DNA from: Eucommia ulmoides
Lineage: Eukaryota; Streptophyta; Magnoliopsida; Garryales; Eucommiaceae
DNA: 64,000 nt
Direction: 5' to 3'
Assembly (NCBI GenBank): GCA_016647705.1
Contig: CM028326.1
Location: forward strand, 24,195,901 to 24,259,900
Positions 22,519-37,500 of the stretch are shown piece after piece; position 1 is the first letter of the stretch; every line of letters starts with the position of its first letter. The notes under the pieces are model-generated. The model was not told where the DNA came from and ran no database searches. It saw nothing but the letters and a program-made list of their open reading frames with translations. The translations under genes and the position numbers were made by a program.

Positions 22519-25500
22519 CACAAAAAAGAACCAAATGGGTCTTTGTCTATAACTCTCTGAATAATGTAATTTCAATCTGTTTCTGGACAAATTGTTTTCC
22601 CAGACATTAGATTGTTCTGTCTTAATGAATTGAATGTTTAAGGAAGATGAAGCTAAGGGTGTGTTTGGGTGAAGGATTTTGGGAACTGATTCGATTTTGA
22701 AAAGAGTTTTCTGAAATTCTTAAGTTAAAATTCCTTGTTTGGCTATTTATAAAGGAATTGAAAGTTCGAAATGGGATTTAAGGTACTCAAGAGGTGTTAG
22801 TCCGGCTGGCAAAGCACCCCACTTCCTTGTTTGACTCTCTTGGAGAACACAAATTAAATCTTGAATTAAAACCTGAATGCATGGGGTTGGTGTGGGGTGT
22901 GTGCCCTTAAGATCACCCGAAGAAATAATTAGTTGAGGTGCGCGTAAGCTTGTCCGGACACCTTACCATAAAACCCAAAAAAAGAAAAAGATAGGATTTA
23001 AGGTGGGTAGAATGACTTTTTTTTATACCTCTCCATCTCGATGTGAATTTACATCAATAAATTTCTAAATTAAAAAAATATACCCAAATAACAAATTTAA
23101 TGGGATTTTAACGTTCAATATTTCAAAATTCCAACATGAACCTATCAATTTCCTTATACAACTTGCTCAAATTATCGGTTTTAGGTTGCCCAAATTATCG
23201 GTAAACCTGACTTGGCTCCATCGGCGTGGGTAAAGAGGCTAGTCACACTGTGTGATCAAGCACCTGCAACTCCATATGATGCTGTAAAACTTGTTCTAGA
23301 GAAGGAGCTGGGCCAAAGCCTTGATCAACTGTTCGAGAGGTTCGATTCAAATCCTCTTGGTTCTGCTTCAATTGCACAGGTACCCCCATATAATTAGCCC
23401 GTTCGAAGAATGGTCATATTTCATATATTAATAGTACATACGAGATGGAGAAAATTGCTTTGGACTTCTAGTCAATTAATTGATTATTGGGGAAAAAATT
23501 AAATTGGTATAATATTCAATTTTACGTAGGATGAGGGCGAGCCTTGAGTACAATGGTAAGGTTACTCTATTGTGATCTAAAGGTTTCGAGTTTAAATCTT
23601 GAAAACGGCCTCTCTGTATACAGGAGTAAGGCTACGTACATCTGACCCTCCTTAGACTTAGCAATGGCGGGAACCTTTGTATATTAAGTTGCCCTTTTAA
23701 TTTTACGTAGGATGCCATTGACAATAGAAATATTTTGACATTAGCATAATGCATGAACCAACGCTTATTCCCTAGAGACTGAAGTCGGCTTGATAAAACC
23801 GATGGTATTATTACCCTAAGGGTGTGTTTGGCCGAGGTATTTGAAGAAGGAAATTTGATTTGGAAAATGGGTTCATAAAATTTTCTTAAGAATTTTCCCT
23901 CGAGAATTTTTTACAATAATCCCAAATCAAATTTCCTTCTTCAAATCTGTTAGCCAAATTCACTCTTAACACTTGCAAAACGTTTTACTATCTTGCAGCA
24001 TGGAGAAAACTTATTAAAGAGTGCTTCAATGCCCTTCAAAATTTCCTTTTGGTTGGATCTTACAGCACGGATTAAACTTATTAAAGAGTGCTTGTTTTGT
24101 TATATTCTACCTTAACGTTCCTGCATCTATGTTCATAGGTTCATCGAGCAAGATTGAAAGGTGGCAAGAGTGATGTTGTGGTCAAGGTAAGGATACTTAC
24201 GTGGCATTTGTTTTGCATTTTTTGTTCCCTGATTTTTGAGAACAGAAACAAGAAACACATTTGGTTGAACATTTGTTCTTTTTTTTTTTTTAAATGTTCG
24301 GTGGCCGACATGGTGTTGGCCGGTGGGGTGGTGGTGGCCGGTAGGTGGTGATGATGGCTAGCAGGATGGGAAATAGTTTTGTGGGAGTGAATAGGAATCG
24401 ATATTTACCAAATTCTTAGATTCTTAAGGAATTCAAGAAATAGTCCCAAATTACTCTCAAAATTTTGGGAATTGAAACGTATTTACTAGATGTGTTTCTG
24501 TATATTAATCCCAAAATTTTGGGAGTGGGAACATAAATCACGGAACAAAAAGGGTAATCAAATGGGGCCTAAACAAATGGGGCCTTAAATATCATGATAA
24601 ATTTTGGAGTTCTTACTAGGAATGTCAACAGTCCGGGTTCGGCTCGGTTTCATGCAACACTAAAAACAAAACCAAAACCGTTTAAAATATGTAAAACCAA
24701 AATCAAAACCGTCGTTTTTTTTAAACGGTTTTAAAACCGGACCGTTTAATTTTAGTCAAAACCAAAACCAAAACCGCGAAACCGTTAAAGATTTTTAAAT
24801 TTTTTAAAAAACCAAAACCGCAACCGCGAATCACAATTCACTATTAATTCTGAACATTCTCCAAATCATACACTCTTTAAAATAACTAAAAACCAATTGC
24901 TAAAACCAACTACATAAAAACATTCTTCAAAATCATATAGTCTATGAAACCAGCTATATAAAAACAGGCTTCAACATAAACTACAAACCAACTAAAGTGT
25001 AAACTAAAAGAGTTAAAACTAAAAGTGTAAATAAATAAAAGTAGGGATGAAATTATAAATACTAAATAAATTAAAAATAATATATATATATATATTATAT
25101 ATATTGGTTATATGGTTTGGCCCACGGTTTGGTTACGTGGTTCGGTTATGCGGTTACTATCCTAAAACCAAAACCGCTTCGGTTTCTAAATTTAAAACCA
25201 AAACCAAAACCATTTAGTCGATTTCAACCCGGACCATTCGGTTCGGTTTCTCTCGATTTCCCGTCGGTTCGTTTTTTTTTTTTGCCATCCCTAGTTCTTA
25301 CCTATACATGTGGTACAGGTGCAACATCCTGGGGTTCAGGAACTGATGATGACAGATATCAGAAACTTGCAAGCTTTTGCATATTACATGCAAAAGACAG
25401 ATATCAAGTTTGATCTGTTCTCTGTCACCAAGGAAATGGAGAAGCAGGTGTTTTTTTTTTATCATGCAATTTTGTTAACACTATTTCAATTACTTTTTAT

Positions 25501-28500
25501 AATTAGAAAAGTTAGGCACCGATTTGTAGATCAATCTCTTGAAATATAAAAACCGAAGAAATGAAAAACGACTATTTTTTACTTTTCAAAAAAAATACTT
25601 TTACTTAAAATCAAAATCATATATGTTTGACAGTGTAGAGAGAATTTCATAGATGATAGAGAGAATTTGATTAGAAAAGCCCTAGTCGATTGATCTTTTA
25701 AAATATAAAAATTTAAAAGGTGACTATTTTTTTTAAAGTACTAAAAATCTTATTTTTATTTCTTTAATTTGTAAAAGTAATTTTTTTTTTTTTTTTTAAA
25801 TTCAAACAAACGCTACTTCTATTTTTATTTTAGTTTTTTTGCTTAGAGGTGAAAAGTACTTAAAAAAGGCGTTATCAAACAGTGCCTTATTTTTTTTCTT
25901 AGCTATATGCTTCACTGATCTGTATTATGGATCATAACTTGCGCTTCGTTTGTGAATTGAAGATTGGTTATGAATTTGACTTTATGAGGGAGGCGGATGC
26001 AATGGAAAGAATTCGAAGGTTTCTTTATGAGAATAACAAAAGAGCACCTGTTTCTGTACCTCGGGTGATTCGAGGTATGGTCTCTAGGTATGTCATACAG
26101 CTTCAGTCTTTCCTCTCTTTTTTCCTTCCTTTTTACGCTCGGTTTAGAATTTGTCGAACACAGAGTGATCAAAATTCTTTCAGCCATTTGATCAGTTAAA
26201 ATTTATTCGATATATGAAATAATAAGCATGTAGTATCTCATTGTTGTCCCTCAACTTGAATAGGTTTTAGCAGTTTATAAACTAATGAGGAAACATTAAA
26301 TATGAAGCATACCTTTTGAATTCGAAATATATCCGTTTACAACCCATTCTTCGTTTCTTCTCTCGTTGGCCAAACAAACGCTACTAGAGTATTTTTCGAT
26401 TATATCCACATATTCACTAATTAAGACCACTCAAATTTTCTGTAATATGATAGAATTAGAAACCTTAGAAGTATCAATGCTTATTTATAGAAAGAATCCT
26501 AAAGGGTGTGTTTTTTCTAATGAATGTCTACCAAATGGACATGATTCTTGAAACCGAGAACCACATCCATTCACATGGTGTCTGTTCATGGAACTTAGGG
26601 CCCACGTGGACACTCCACAGGTCGACCCACCCATTCCATAATCCAACACAGTTATTGTTAGCCCCCGAAGCATTTAAGGTCCGTTTGGTCTAGGTTTCCA
26701 GTATAGACACTGTTTTTCATACATTATATAGGAATATCTTGTCAACGAAACGCAACCAAACATGTTTTCGCAATATTCAATTGTTTGGGCAGGAGGGTCT
26801 TAGTGATGGAATTTATTGACGGAATACCAATCCTGAAGATGGGAGATGAAATGGCAAAAAGAGGCATAAATCCTGGTGGTAAGATAGCTGCTGCAGCCAA
26901 ACAGTAAGTTGTAGATATACAAATAAGTGATATTATTTTCCCTTGGTCTCATACATTTTCTCTCTCTCACCGTGCTTTTTTTTTTTTTTAATACCATTGA
27001 CCTTTTATTTCCTCCCAGTACTTTTTTTCTTCCGATATTTGGCCATTTCAGGGATTGATTAAGTTCCGAAGTGAAAGATCATAGTTAGCAAATGAGCATT
27101 GGAAAAAAAGTGTTATGGTTTTTCAAAATCATAACGGTCTCATTTGGTTTAGAATTCAAAGGTTGTTTCTGAAAATTTTGAAAACAGTTTTCAAAAACAA
27201 TTTTTTTATAATCGTGAAAGCTTGTTTGGTTTGGTCAAAGAGAAGTTTAGAAAATTGAATCTTTATTTGTATGTGTTCAAGAAATAAAAGTAATTGATTT
27301 CTGATAATTTTTGAATTTGTGTTGTAAAAAGAAAAGTAATTGATTTTTTTTTATTTTTTATTTTTTAATACAAACGTTATGTATGTGAAACCTTAACCTA
27401 ACAGGGCTAACATATCTAAGAATGACTCCTCTTATCAAAATTCCAATGCCTGCAATTTGCAAATAACAATAGGTCCACTCAATCTATATTTATTGGTATT
27501 TTCGTGGAAAGAGTTTTAGAAAATAGCCCAACTGCTCATCCTGTAAGCTATGAAATGAAAAGTGTTTACTCCATCATAGTTGTCAAAGTCGCGCCCAAGC
27601 GCTCGCCTAGGCGCAAGGCGCCTCAAGGCGCATGTGCTGCGCTTCGCTCAGGTCTAGCGCTGAAGGTACAAGAAGCGACCGCTTTTACCGCCTGGGCGAG
27701 AGTCGCCTGCGTCGCCGGAGGCGCGCTTGCGGTGGACAAGGCGCTTTTTTTCCATCATGGCCTTATGGGCTCTCGAATTAGCCGTAGCCCAAGTCCTTAA
27801 TATATTCCCAGATCCCATACCTGAGCTTCTGAAACACTATTGGAAGGAAATTGGCGTGAACAGAATCTCGAACAGAATCGCATCGATTTCGGTCGATTTC
27901 TCCTTCGATTTCGTTCGATTTCTCCTTCGATTTCCTTCGTTTTCTGCTTCGGTTTCCTTCGATTTCGTCGCTCATTGCTGCTGCTGCTCCGATTGCTGCT
28001 CCTTCGACTGCTGCTGCTCTGATTTCTTCTCCTTCGTCGATTTCTCCTTCGCTGCTCGTCACGTTTGCTCTCCTCCGACTGCTACTGCTCCGATTGCTTC
28101 TCCTTTGCCGTTCGATTTCTCCTTCGCTGTTCGATTTCTCCTTCGACTGCTGCTGCTGCTTCGATTTTCGTCGTTCAGGTCACTGCTGTAGTGCTGTTCG
28201 TCGTCCTCCAGGTGCTCAGGTAAGGTAATCGTTTATTTATTTACTTAATTAATTATTTATGTTTTATTTATTTTATTTTATTTATATAATTACTTAATTA
28301 GTTATTTTATTTATGATTTGCCTATTTGTTTCATGATTCATCTGTAAAATGTGTTCTAATTTTCTGTAAAATGTGTTCTAATTTTCTGTTTCTGTTTCTG
28401 ATTTTGATGATATATGTTTATGTTCATGTTAAAACTTAATTGTTTAATTATTTATTTAGTTTATTTTTATTATTATTTGTTTGTTTAATTGTTTGTTAGA

Positions 28501-31482
28501 AGTTAGGACAAATTAAATGGCTAGTGAAGGATCAAGGGACCCCGCGTGGAGCCATGCGTATTTGGCGAATCCACAAGACAAAAATTCGGTCACATGCGAT
28601 TTTTGTAAAAAAGTGATGAAAGGAGGTATATATCGGGCTAAACAACACATTGTTGGCGGATATAGAAATGTCACCGCTTGCAAAAAATGTCCATCTCACG
28701 TGGGAGATGAAATCCGAGACTACATGTCCAAGAAGAAGAAGGAAAAAGATCTAGTTAATTTGCTTTCGGATTTTGATGACTACGAGGCCGGAAGTGAGGA
28801 TGAGGATGATGTTCGAGATGTGACATCCCTGAAAAGACAAACACCTTCTTCAGGTAGAAATTCAAGTACATTTGTTCCAAAAAGGTCAAAGCAAAAATGA
28901 CCTTTGGATTTATATTACACTCCCGATCCAAAAACGGTTGTGAAAAACCGAAAGGGGAAAGGGAAACAAACTAAGTTGGATGATAATGATCATGCGAAGA
29001 AAGAGTTAAGGTCCAGAGCATGTACACTCATTGCTAGATGGATGTATGATGCGGGAATTTCATTTAATGCAGTCAAATATGATAGTTTTCAAGCGATGAT
29101 TGAGGGTATCGGACAATATGGTCCCGGTATGAAAGCGCCATCATACCATGAGGTTAGAGTTCCTCTATTAAAGAAGGAGGTGCAGAAGACAAATGAAATG
29201 CTTGAAAAGCACAAGGAGGAACGTGAAACCCATGGATGCTCAATTATGGCGGATGGTTGGAAAGACAAACGAGAGAGGACTCTCATTAATTTCTTGGTTA
29301 ATAGTCCTCGAGAAAGTGTTTTTATTGAATCCGTTGATGCTTCCGCTTATGCAAAGACTGGAGAGAAGATGTTTGAGCTACTTAGTACTTTTGTGAATAA
29401 GATTGGAGAATCTAATGTGGTGCAAGTGGTTACAGATAGTGCCTCTTCTAATGTCATGGCCGGTAAGTTTAAATATTAATTTCTAATAATTATATTTTAA
29501 TTAGAATATACATTTTTCGAATTTATTAGCAATTAAGTATTATTTTTTATTCTTCACAGAGAGATTGTTGGAGGCGAAATACCAACATTTATATTGGACA
29601 CCATGTGCGGCCCACTGTTTGGATTTGATGTTGGAAGACATCTTTAAGTTGCTAAACATGAATCGAATCTTTGTGAAAGCGGTATTTCTAAATGGTTACA
29701 TTTATAACCGCCCCGGTGTAGTTAACATGATGAGACGATTCACTCATCAAAAGGAATTGCTATGGCTGGCAAAAACCCGATTTGCTACCGCTTTCATCAC
29801 ATTGTGTAGACTTCATCAAGAAAGGAATAACTTGAGGAAGATGTTCATTTCGGATGAATGGACCACTAGCAAGTGGGCGAAGGAGCAACAAGGTAAAAGG
29901 GCAAAAGACATTGTACTAATGCCGACCTTTTGGCAAAATGTCGTTTTTGGTCTTAAGGTATCAGGCCCTCTTGTTCTAGTGCTTCGTTTGGTTGATGGGG
30001 AGAGAAAACCCCCAATGAGGTATATTTATGAGGCTATGGATAGAGCCAAAGAAGCCATTGCCAAAGCATTCAAAGAGGACGAGGAGAAGTATAGTGAGAT
30101 TTTTAAAATTATCGATCGTCGATGGAATATCCAACTTTATCGTCATTTGCATGCAGTTGGTCACTTTCTGAATCCGGAATACTATAATGGAAACAAAGAC
30201 ATTCATCAAGATGAGGAAGTTATGAAAGGCTTCTATGAATGTGTTATGAGGTTGGTTCCAACTCTTGCTGCACAAGATAAAATTTCGGTGGAATTGGATA
30301 AGTACAAGAAATCCGAAGGCCTCTTTGGGATGCCTATGGCTGTCAGACATAGGAGTACAAAGTCAGCTGGTAAATTTTTTGTTTTAATTTTTGTTGTCTT
30401 ATTGCTTTAATTTAATGATTCTAAATTAGTAATTATATTTTACAGTCGACTGGTGGACCTCATACGGTGGTTCGACACTTAACTTGTAAGCGTTTGCAAT
30501 AAAAATTCTTAGTTTTACATGTAGTGCATCCGGTTGCGAAAGGAATTGGAGTGTTTTTGAACATGTAAGTTTTTTTTTAATATTTAATTTGAATTTATTT
30601 AAAAGTTATCAAATATAATCCCCTTAAATAATGATCTTTTAATCTATTGCGCATAAATTATTGCAGATTCATAGCAAGAAGAGAAATAGGCTAGCGCAAA
30701 AGCGATTAAATGATTTGGTGTATGTGAAATATAATAGAGCATTGATTCGTCGATATCAAGCACGCGACGTCATTGATCCTATCTCATTGACTGATATTGA
30801 TGATAGCAATGAGTGGTTAATTGGTCGAGTTGATGGAGCTTCTAATAGGGAGCTCGATGATGAGTATGTGTATGATGAAGAAGATGGATTGACATAGACA
30901 AATGTAGCTACTGCCGCTGGAGTAGAAGAGAGTCGATATAATTCTAAATCGAAATCGACTCCAAGGGTGAATGCTAGAAATAAGCAAGTGGCAAGTTCTT
31001 CTACTCCAATCCATTTAGATGAAGAAGAAGCAAATTCAGAAGAGACTGAAGAAGAAGAGTGTGAGTGGGATGATCACGTGTCCAATGGTGAAGATGTAGA
31101 CGACTTCGCTTTGGTGGATGACGATGATGATATTTGATTATTTAGATTTTGGTTGATTGTATTTTTGTTTGATTTTTGTTTTTGTATGTTCCAAAATTTC
31201 CATTTGGAGTTCTGGGCTACTTGCGAGTGTATTTTATATTTTCTAATTGGAATTTAGTCATAGTTTTACTTCTTGATTTTAGATTTGCAATATAAAAGTG
31301 CTATATATTAATTTATTTATTTTTTTAAATATCGTGCGCCTGGTGTCGCTCAGGCTAGCGCCTCGCCGTGCACCTAGCGCTTAGGCTCTGGGACACCTTG
31401 TGCGCCTCGGTGCGCCTAGAGCCTTTAACAACTATGTACTCCATGATGTAACATTTAGGTTATAACCCTAGAATAAGAAAAG

Positions 31483-31525
<43 letters not shown>

Positions 31526-34500
31526 GTAGGGTGGTCTTGAACTTCTCTCAACCCCAAAAACTAGCTTTTACACTAGTGTAGGGTGGTTTTGGGTCTCTCT
31601 CACTCAAAAACTGGCTCATGAGGTGAGACTTCCCCTCACATTTATAACCTGATCACCTGTCCTTTCCACATCCGATGTGGGCAGATCCAGCATTCGCCCC
31701 CTCACACATCAAGCTTTTGGTCGGTTAACTCTTGATCAGTCTCTTCCTTTGTGGCTATTGGATTAGAATTGTTGTAACCATGACTCTTATACCAGTGTAG
31801 GGTGGTGGCTATTGGGTTTGAGTTGTTGTAACCTGAGCTCTGATCCCAGTGTAGGGTGGTCTTGGGCCTCTCTCATTCTAAAAATTAGTTCACGAGGTGA
31901 AACTTTTTCTCATACTTATAACCTAACCACCAGTCCCTTCCATATCCAATGTGGGATAAACCCAACAATATACACACACACATATGTATATATATGCATA
32001 TGTATGTATGTTTTTGTTGATCCCAGAAATTTGTTCTATTTTTTCTAGGATCAAAACACAAACATGTTTTTTTTTACTCCATGATGTAACATTTAGAATA
32101 TAATTTTTTTTGCCTTCTGCAATAAACTCATTATATTTTTCTCAGATCCCATAATCCGAAAAATAGAAATAATATATGTGTATGTGTGTATGTTTGTTCT
32201 CTGATCCCATAAATTCATTCTATTTTACTAGGTTCAGAACACAAACATATTTATTTTGTTTGTTCCTAGTTTTGGAACAAAAAGTTAAATGGTTATCATG
32301 TTGGAAATTTTTTATTAAATATGGGCTAACATTAATTGAATTAATTGTTTTATAAAAACGGGTTAATGGATAGTCTATTATATAAGCAGTCCAATTAAAT
32401 AGTGATCTCATTTTGATTTGGGCTGTGACCTTTTTTTTTGTATAGAAGTTCAGTTGGGTGACAAATGTAGGTTTTGGGTCTCATTAATGAGAAACCCTAA
32501 TTATAGATACTAGGCCCCTTATTTCAAAATTTTAGGGCCCATTAAATACTTTTAGGCCTAGTAGACCCAAAATTAATTCTAGTATAACTTTAAGGTGTTA
32601 TACGTTTAAATTAAACTATTTGGGTCAAAGTGAGATTCTAGTCAAACTTTCGGGGTATAAAGTGTCAAAACCCTTACCTTAATTTCAATCCTTTTTGCTT
32701 TTGCCGCCTCCACATTGCTCATGTTAACCACATATTCTTCCTCAAAGTCATTTAACCAACAAAGTCTGCAAAATTTTGAGTTCCTATTTTGTTGATGGGA
32801 AAAATCAAACAACATTAAATTAATTTGCACAATAATCCCATTTGGGCAGGTGAATGTACAAATTAATCTAAAATTTTCCTTATCAACAAAATAAGAACTT
32901 AAAATCTTGCAAATTTTGTTGGTTAAATCAGTTTGGTAAAGTAACCTCAACAATTCACAAGCAAACGTTCTAAATTGGGAAAATTAAACAATATTACCTA
33001 ACAACAACAGTGCATATTAGCGATATATATGCATATGATCAAAATAAGATGAAATATGTCACAAAATGTACTTTCAATGATCAATCAATTATAGTTACAA
33101 GAATTTGAATAATAATTTTACTACACTTTTAAACTAATTATTAAACTAGTTTTTGTGACTTAAAACTAAGAAGGAGAGTATACATTAAAAAATTTTAATC
33201 TAGAAAGAGTGAGTACTGCACTCCTATTCCACATAAACTAACATAATTTTTGATAATTTTTCAACAGAAAAACATACAAAAAAATAATTTTGAGCTAATT
33301 AAATCACATAAAAAAGTGATAATTAACTAAAAAATAATTTTCATCCTCAAAATATCAAATAAAAATTATCCAAAAAAATAGAGGACAGAAAAATGAGTAC
33401 ACAGGAAAAAACAAGACCCAAAATGGATCCCGGGTAGGCTCTCACACGCCCTACGTGCTAAGAATTAAGTCCCAACAAGCTAGTTTAGTTGATAATTTTA
33501 GGTCCAATGGGAAATAATTCCAGCAGGCATTTTAATAAATAAAACAACAGTCCCAATATACTTAACTCCAATCCAGATGTCATTGCCAACTTTAAGCTTT
33601 GACTCTTTCTTACTTGGCTTTCTTAGGTTTCTTATCCCCTTATTCATTCTTTTTTTTCTCTAACAAATTCTTAAACTTAAAGCAATCAACCCTCTTATAA
33701 CCCTCCTTGTTACAGTGATAGCACTTAATGATTGTGTTCTTGGCATCTTCATTTTTCTGCTTATCACTCCCATTTTTCTTATAATTCTTACTTTTCTTGT
33801 GACTGCGAAAATTGGGCTTTCTAGTCTTTTCATTTTTCTTTTGATTATTCAGCTTTTCAAGACCAAGAAAATGAGCAGATTCATTCTTCTCTCTCTTTCA
33901 TTTTTCCTTTCTCAGCCACACTTAGTAATCAGATCGTTTACACTCTAAGTCTGATTCTGGGTGTCGTAGGCAGTCTTGAATCTTGATTTGGCTAAAAGAA
34001 GATGACAGAGTGTTGAGAGCTTGATGAACAATGAACTTATTGGGAATGAGAATGTCTTGTGCCTTCAATCTAATTTGAAGATGCACCATTCTCAAGATGA
34101 ATTCACGAACGCCTTTTGTATCATCGTATCTCATATTTATCAATCCATCCATAAAATATCTAGTTTCGGCGTTGTTAGATGTTTGCTATACGTTTTCCAC
34201 AGCAACGAGAAATTCCTTAGTATTATTGCTCTCAGGTATTCCTCTAAGGAGATGCTCACCAATGGACCTCTTGATTGAAATGAGACTCAAATGATTCGAT
34301 TTTTTGAATTTCACATATTGAGCTCTTTTAACTTCAGTGCTCTTATCAGTAGGTCGAGGAGGTTCATCTTCACGCAGAGCCATATCCAAGTCTATTATTC
34401 CTAAAGTTCATGTCTGATCTCTATTTCTTATAGTTCGACCCATTTAGAATTTCAATTGTGGAGTTATTGTTGTTCACAACAAAATAAATTGTTTTCATAA

Positions 34501-37500
34501 AAAAATATAACTAGATCAATTATAAGTAATAGACAAAATGCTCAAATAAGCATAAACAATATAATATAAGAATCAATAAACAACTATTCTCTAAGTATAA
34601 AGATCAACAAAATAAGAAAAATTTTGTAGATTTAAAAATCCATCTCCTTTGGGTAGATGGACCTTCAAATCTATATATTTCTTTCAAAAGACAATGAAAT
34701 AAATAATCCTACAAAATTCAGTCTATTTGGTGAAATAACCTCAACATTTCATAAGCAGACGTTCCAAATTGGGAAAATTAAACAACATTAAATTAATTTA
34801 CATAATAACCCCCTTTGGGCAGGTGAATGTACAAATTAATTTAAAATTTTCCCCATCAACAAAATAGGAATTCAAAATCTTACAAATTTTATTGGTTAAA
34901 TGACTTTGATGAAGAGGATATGGTTAATATGAGCAATGTGAAGGCGGCGAAGGCAGAGGGGATTGAAATTAGGGTTAGGGGTTTTTGAATGATGTTTTCT
35001 GTGTACCTTCGTTTAGAAGGAATTGATTTTCCTTTCAGTGCTTGACAAAATTGGATATTGTGTTACTTTTACAAATAAAAGAGTTGAGATGATTTATGAC
35101 TCTATAATGATTGACAATTGTGTTTTATTTAATGGGCTTTATAGATTGTGACGTTATCTTCTTGTTCTTACAATGTTGAAAGCACTATTGCTAAAAAATC
35201 TTTGACTAAGGAAAAATCTTCGTTGTTGTGGCATAAGTGTTTAGAGCATATTTCTAAGGAACGAGTGAAATGCTTAATTGGTTATGAGATTTTTCCTCCT
35301 CTTGATTCTGATGACTTGGGAGTTTGTGTTGATTGTGTGAGAGGAAAATTGATTTCACAGAGATTTTTTTACCAGTTTCCACTAAAGATTCCTTTAGGCT
35401 AATTATGGCGTTGGTAGCTAATTTTGACTTAGAACTTCACCAAATGGATGTCAAAACAGCTTTTCTCAATGGAGATTTGAGTGAGGAGGTCTACATATCC
35501 CAACCTGAAGGATTCAAGGAAAATGTAAAAGAGAACATGGTATGTAGATTGAAAAGTTCAATTTATGGTCTTAAGCAAGCTTCTCGTCAGTGGTTACTTG
35601 AAATTTGACAAGATTGTGACGTCTTTTGGTTTTGTAGAAAATAAGTTTGATCAGTGCGTCTACATAAAAATCAGTGGGAGCAAGTTCATTTTCATGGTTT
35701 TCTACGTCGATGACATCCTACTTGTTAGTAGCGATGTGAATCTCCTGAATGATACCAAACGTCTTTTGTCTGCTAATATTGACATAAAGGATCTCGGAGA
35801 AGTATCTTTTGTCCTAGGTATTGAGATTCATTCTAAATAGATCTTGAAACCTCCTTGGGTTATCTCAGAGAACCTATATCGATCGTGTACTTAAAAGGTT
35901 CAATATGCAGACGTGCAAAGTTGGAGCCATTTCATGGAAAAGTGTCAAGTAGAGCCTAATTGCATCCTCGACTATTTATGCTGAGTTTGTAGCTTGTTAT
36001 GGTGCATTCTCTCAATCTGTTTGGCTAAGAAATTTGATCTCGGAGATGCAAATTGTTGATTCCATCTCTCGATCAATTGTGATTTATTGTGACAATAATA
36101 CAACTGTGTTCTACTCCAAGAACAATAAGATCAGTATGGGTTCCAAGCATATGGAAATCAAGTGCATCACAGTCAAGGACTTAGCAAAGAAATGAGATAT
36201 CGTGATTGAGCATATAAGAATTGAATTTATGCTAGCTGATTTTCTAACCAAAGGTTTAAGGCTCATAGTGTTCAAGAAATATGTTGTGAATATGAATGTC
36301 ATTGAGTCTTTGATTTAGTGAGAGCTTTTGTAATTTCCTTTATTTCGATGATTATGTTGTGTAAAACATTGATCACTATTGTTATGCGATTTGCAAAATT
36401 GAATTTTTTTTTTATGATCATCATTATTGCGTATTATATGATATCTTATGGTATTACGAGTCTTAAGAATTACAGTTATATATTTTATTGCATGATATAT
36501 TATTTGAATTGAATATATAATATGATATCTTAAGATATTAAGAGCTATAAGAATTACAGTTATATATTTTATTGTGTGTTATATTATTTGAATTGAATAT
36601 ACAATATGGTATTTTAAGATATTGTGCCTTAAGAATTACAATTGGATACTTTTGGGTGTCACAAAATACTATTTTGAGATCTCGTGGTGAATTGTTAGTG
36701 GCATTTGACTTGTTAAAGTCAAACAATTTCATTTTATTGAGAAATTACAATTATAATTTCATTTTGTTGAGAAATTGTAACGAGAACTAAGAAACAATGC
36801 ATATAGATAATGATTACATGTTGGCATTGGTTTCTTGCTACACTACTAGACTTACAATCCATGTCGATATGGTTATAAGTATTCGTGACTATGAAGGCTC
36901 TTACGTTTGTTGAGATTATCATATAGACCGTCATAGTCCAATATTAAAATCATGTTGGATTAGATAAGTTTATCAAGATGCTATTTAAGATGCTATTTAT
37001 AGACTATCATTTCTTTAAAAGGTGTGACCACACAAAATAATTTTTTTTTGTTATTAACCCGAGTCTTATTTTCAAAATTAAATTTATAAGTACTTAAAAT
37101 CAATTAATGTAGCCCAAGTGGGAGAATGTTGAATTTTTTTTTATTAAATATGGGCTAACATTAATTTAAATTTTTAATTTTATAAAAACGGGTTAATGGA
37201 TAATATATTATATAAGTAGTCCAGTTAAATAGTGATCACATTTTGATTTGGGTTGTGACATTTTTTTGTATAGAAGCCCAGTTGAGTGATAAATATAGAT
37301 TTTGGGTCTCATTGGAGTTTATTATGAGAGGGCTCAATGAGAAACCGTAATTATAAATACTAAATTCCCTCTCTAGTCTAGATCGAAGGATTTCTTCCCA
37401 TTAAGAGCCGCCACAACAGTAAATCTAGATCATAGAAAGGAAGATTTAGTGTGTAATTCGCTACGACGATCAATCATCTGCAATGTCTGAAACATATACG

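Noticed and set aside
27727-28191. 154-residue frame rich in Phe, Ser, Cys
   Set aside because: It is a translation of the TTCGATTTC/TGCTGCTG repeat in the leader of the hAT element, with no family likeness.
33715-33948. Hydrophobic 77-residue frame resembling a membrane protein
   Set aside because: It lies in T-rich sequence inside the rearranged copia element; the Phe/Leu/Ile richness reflects base composition.
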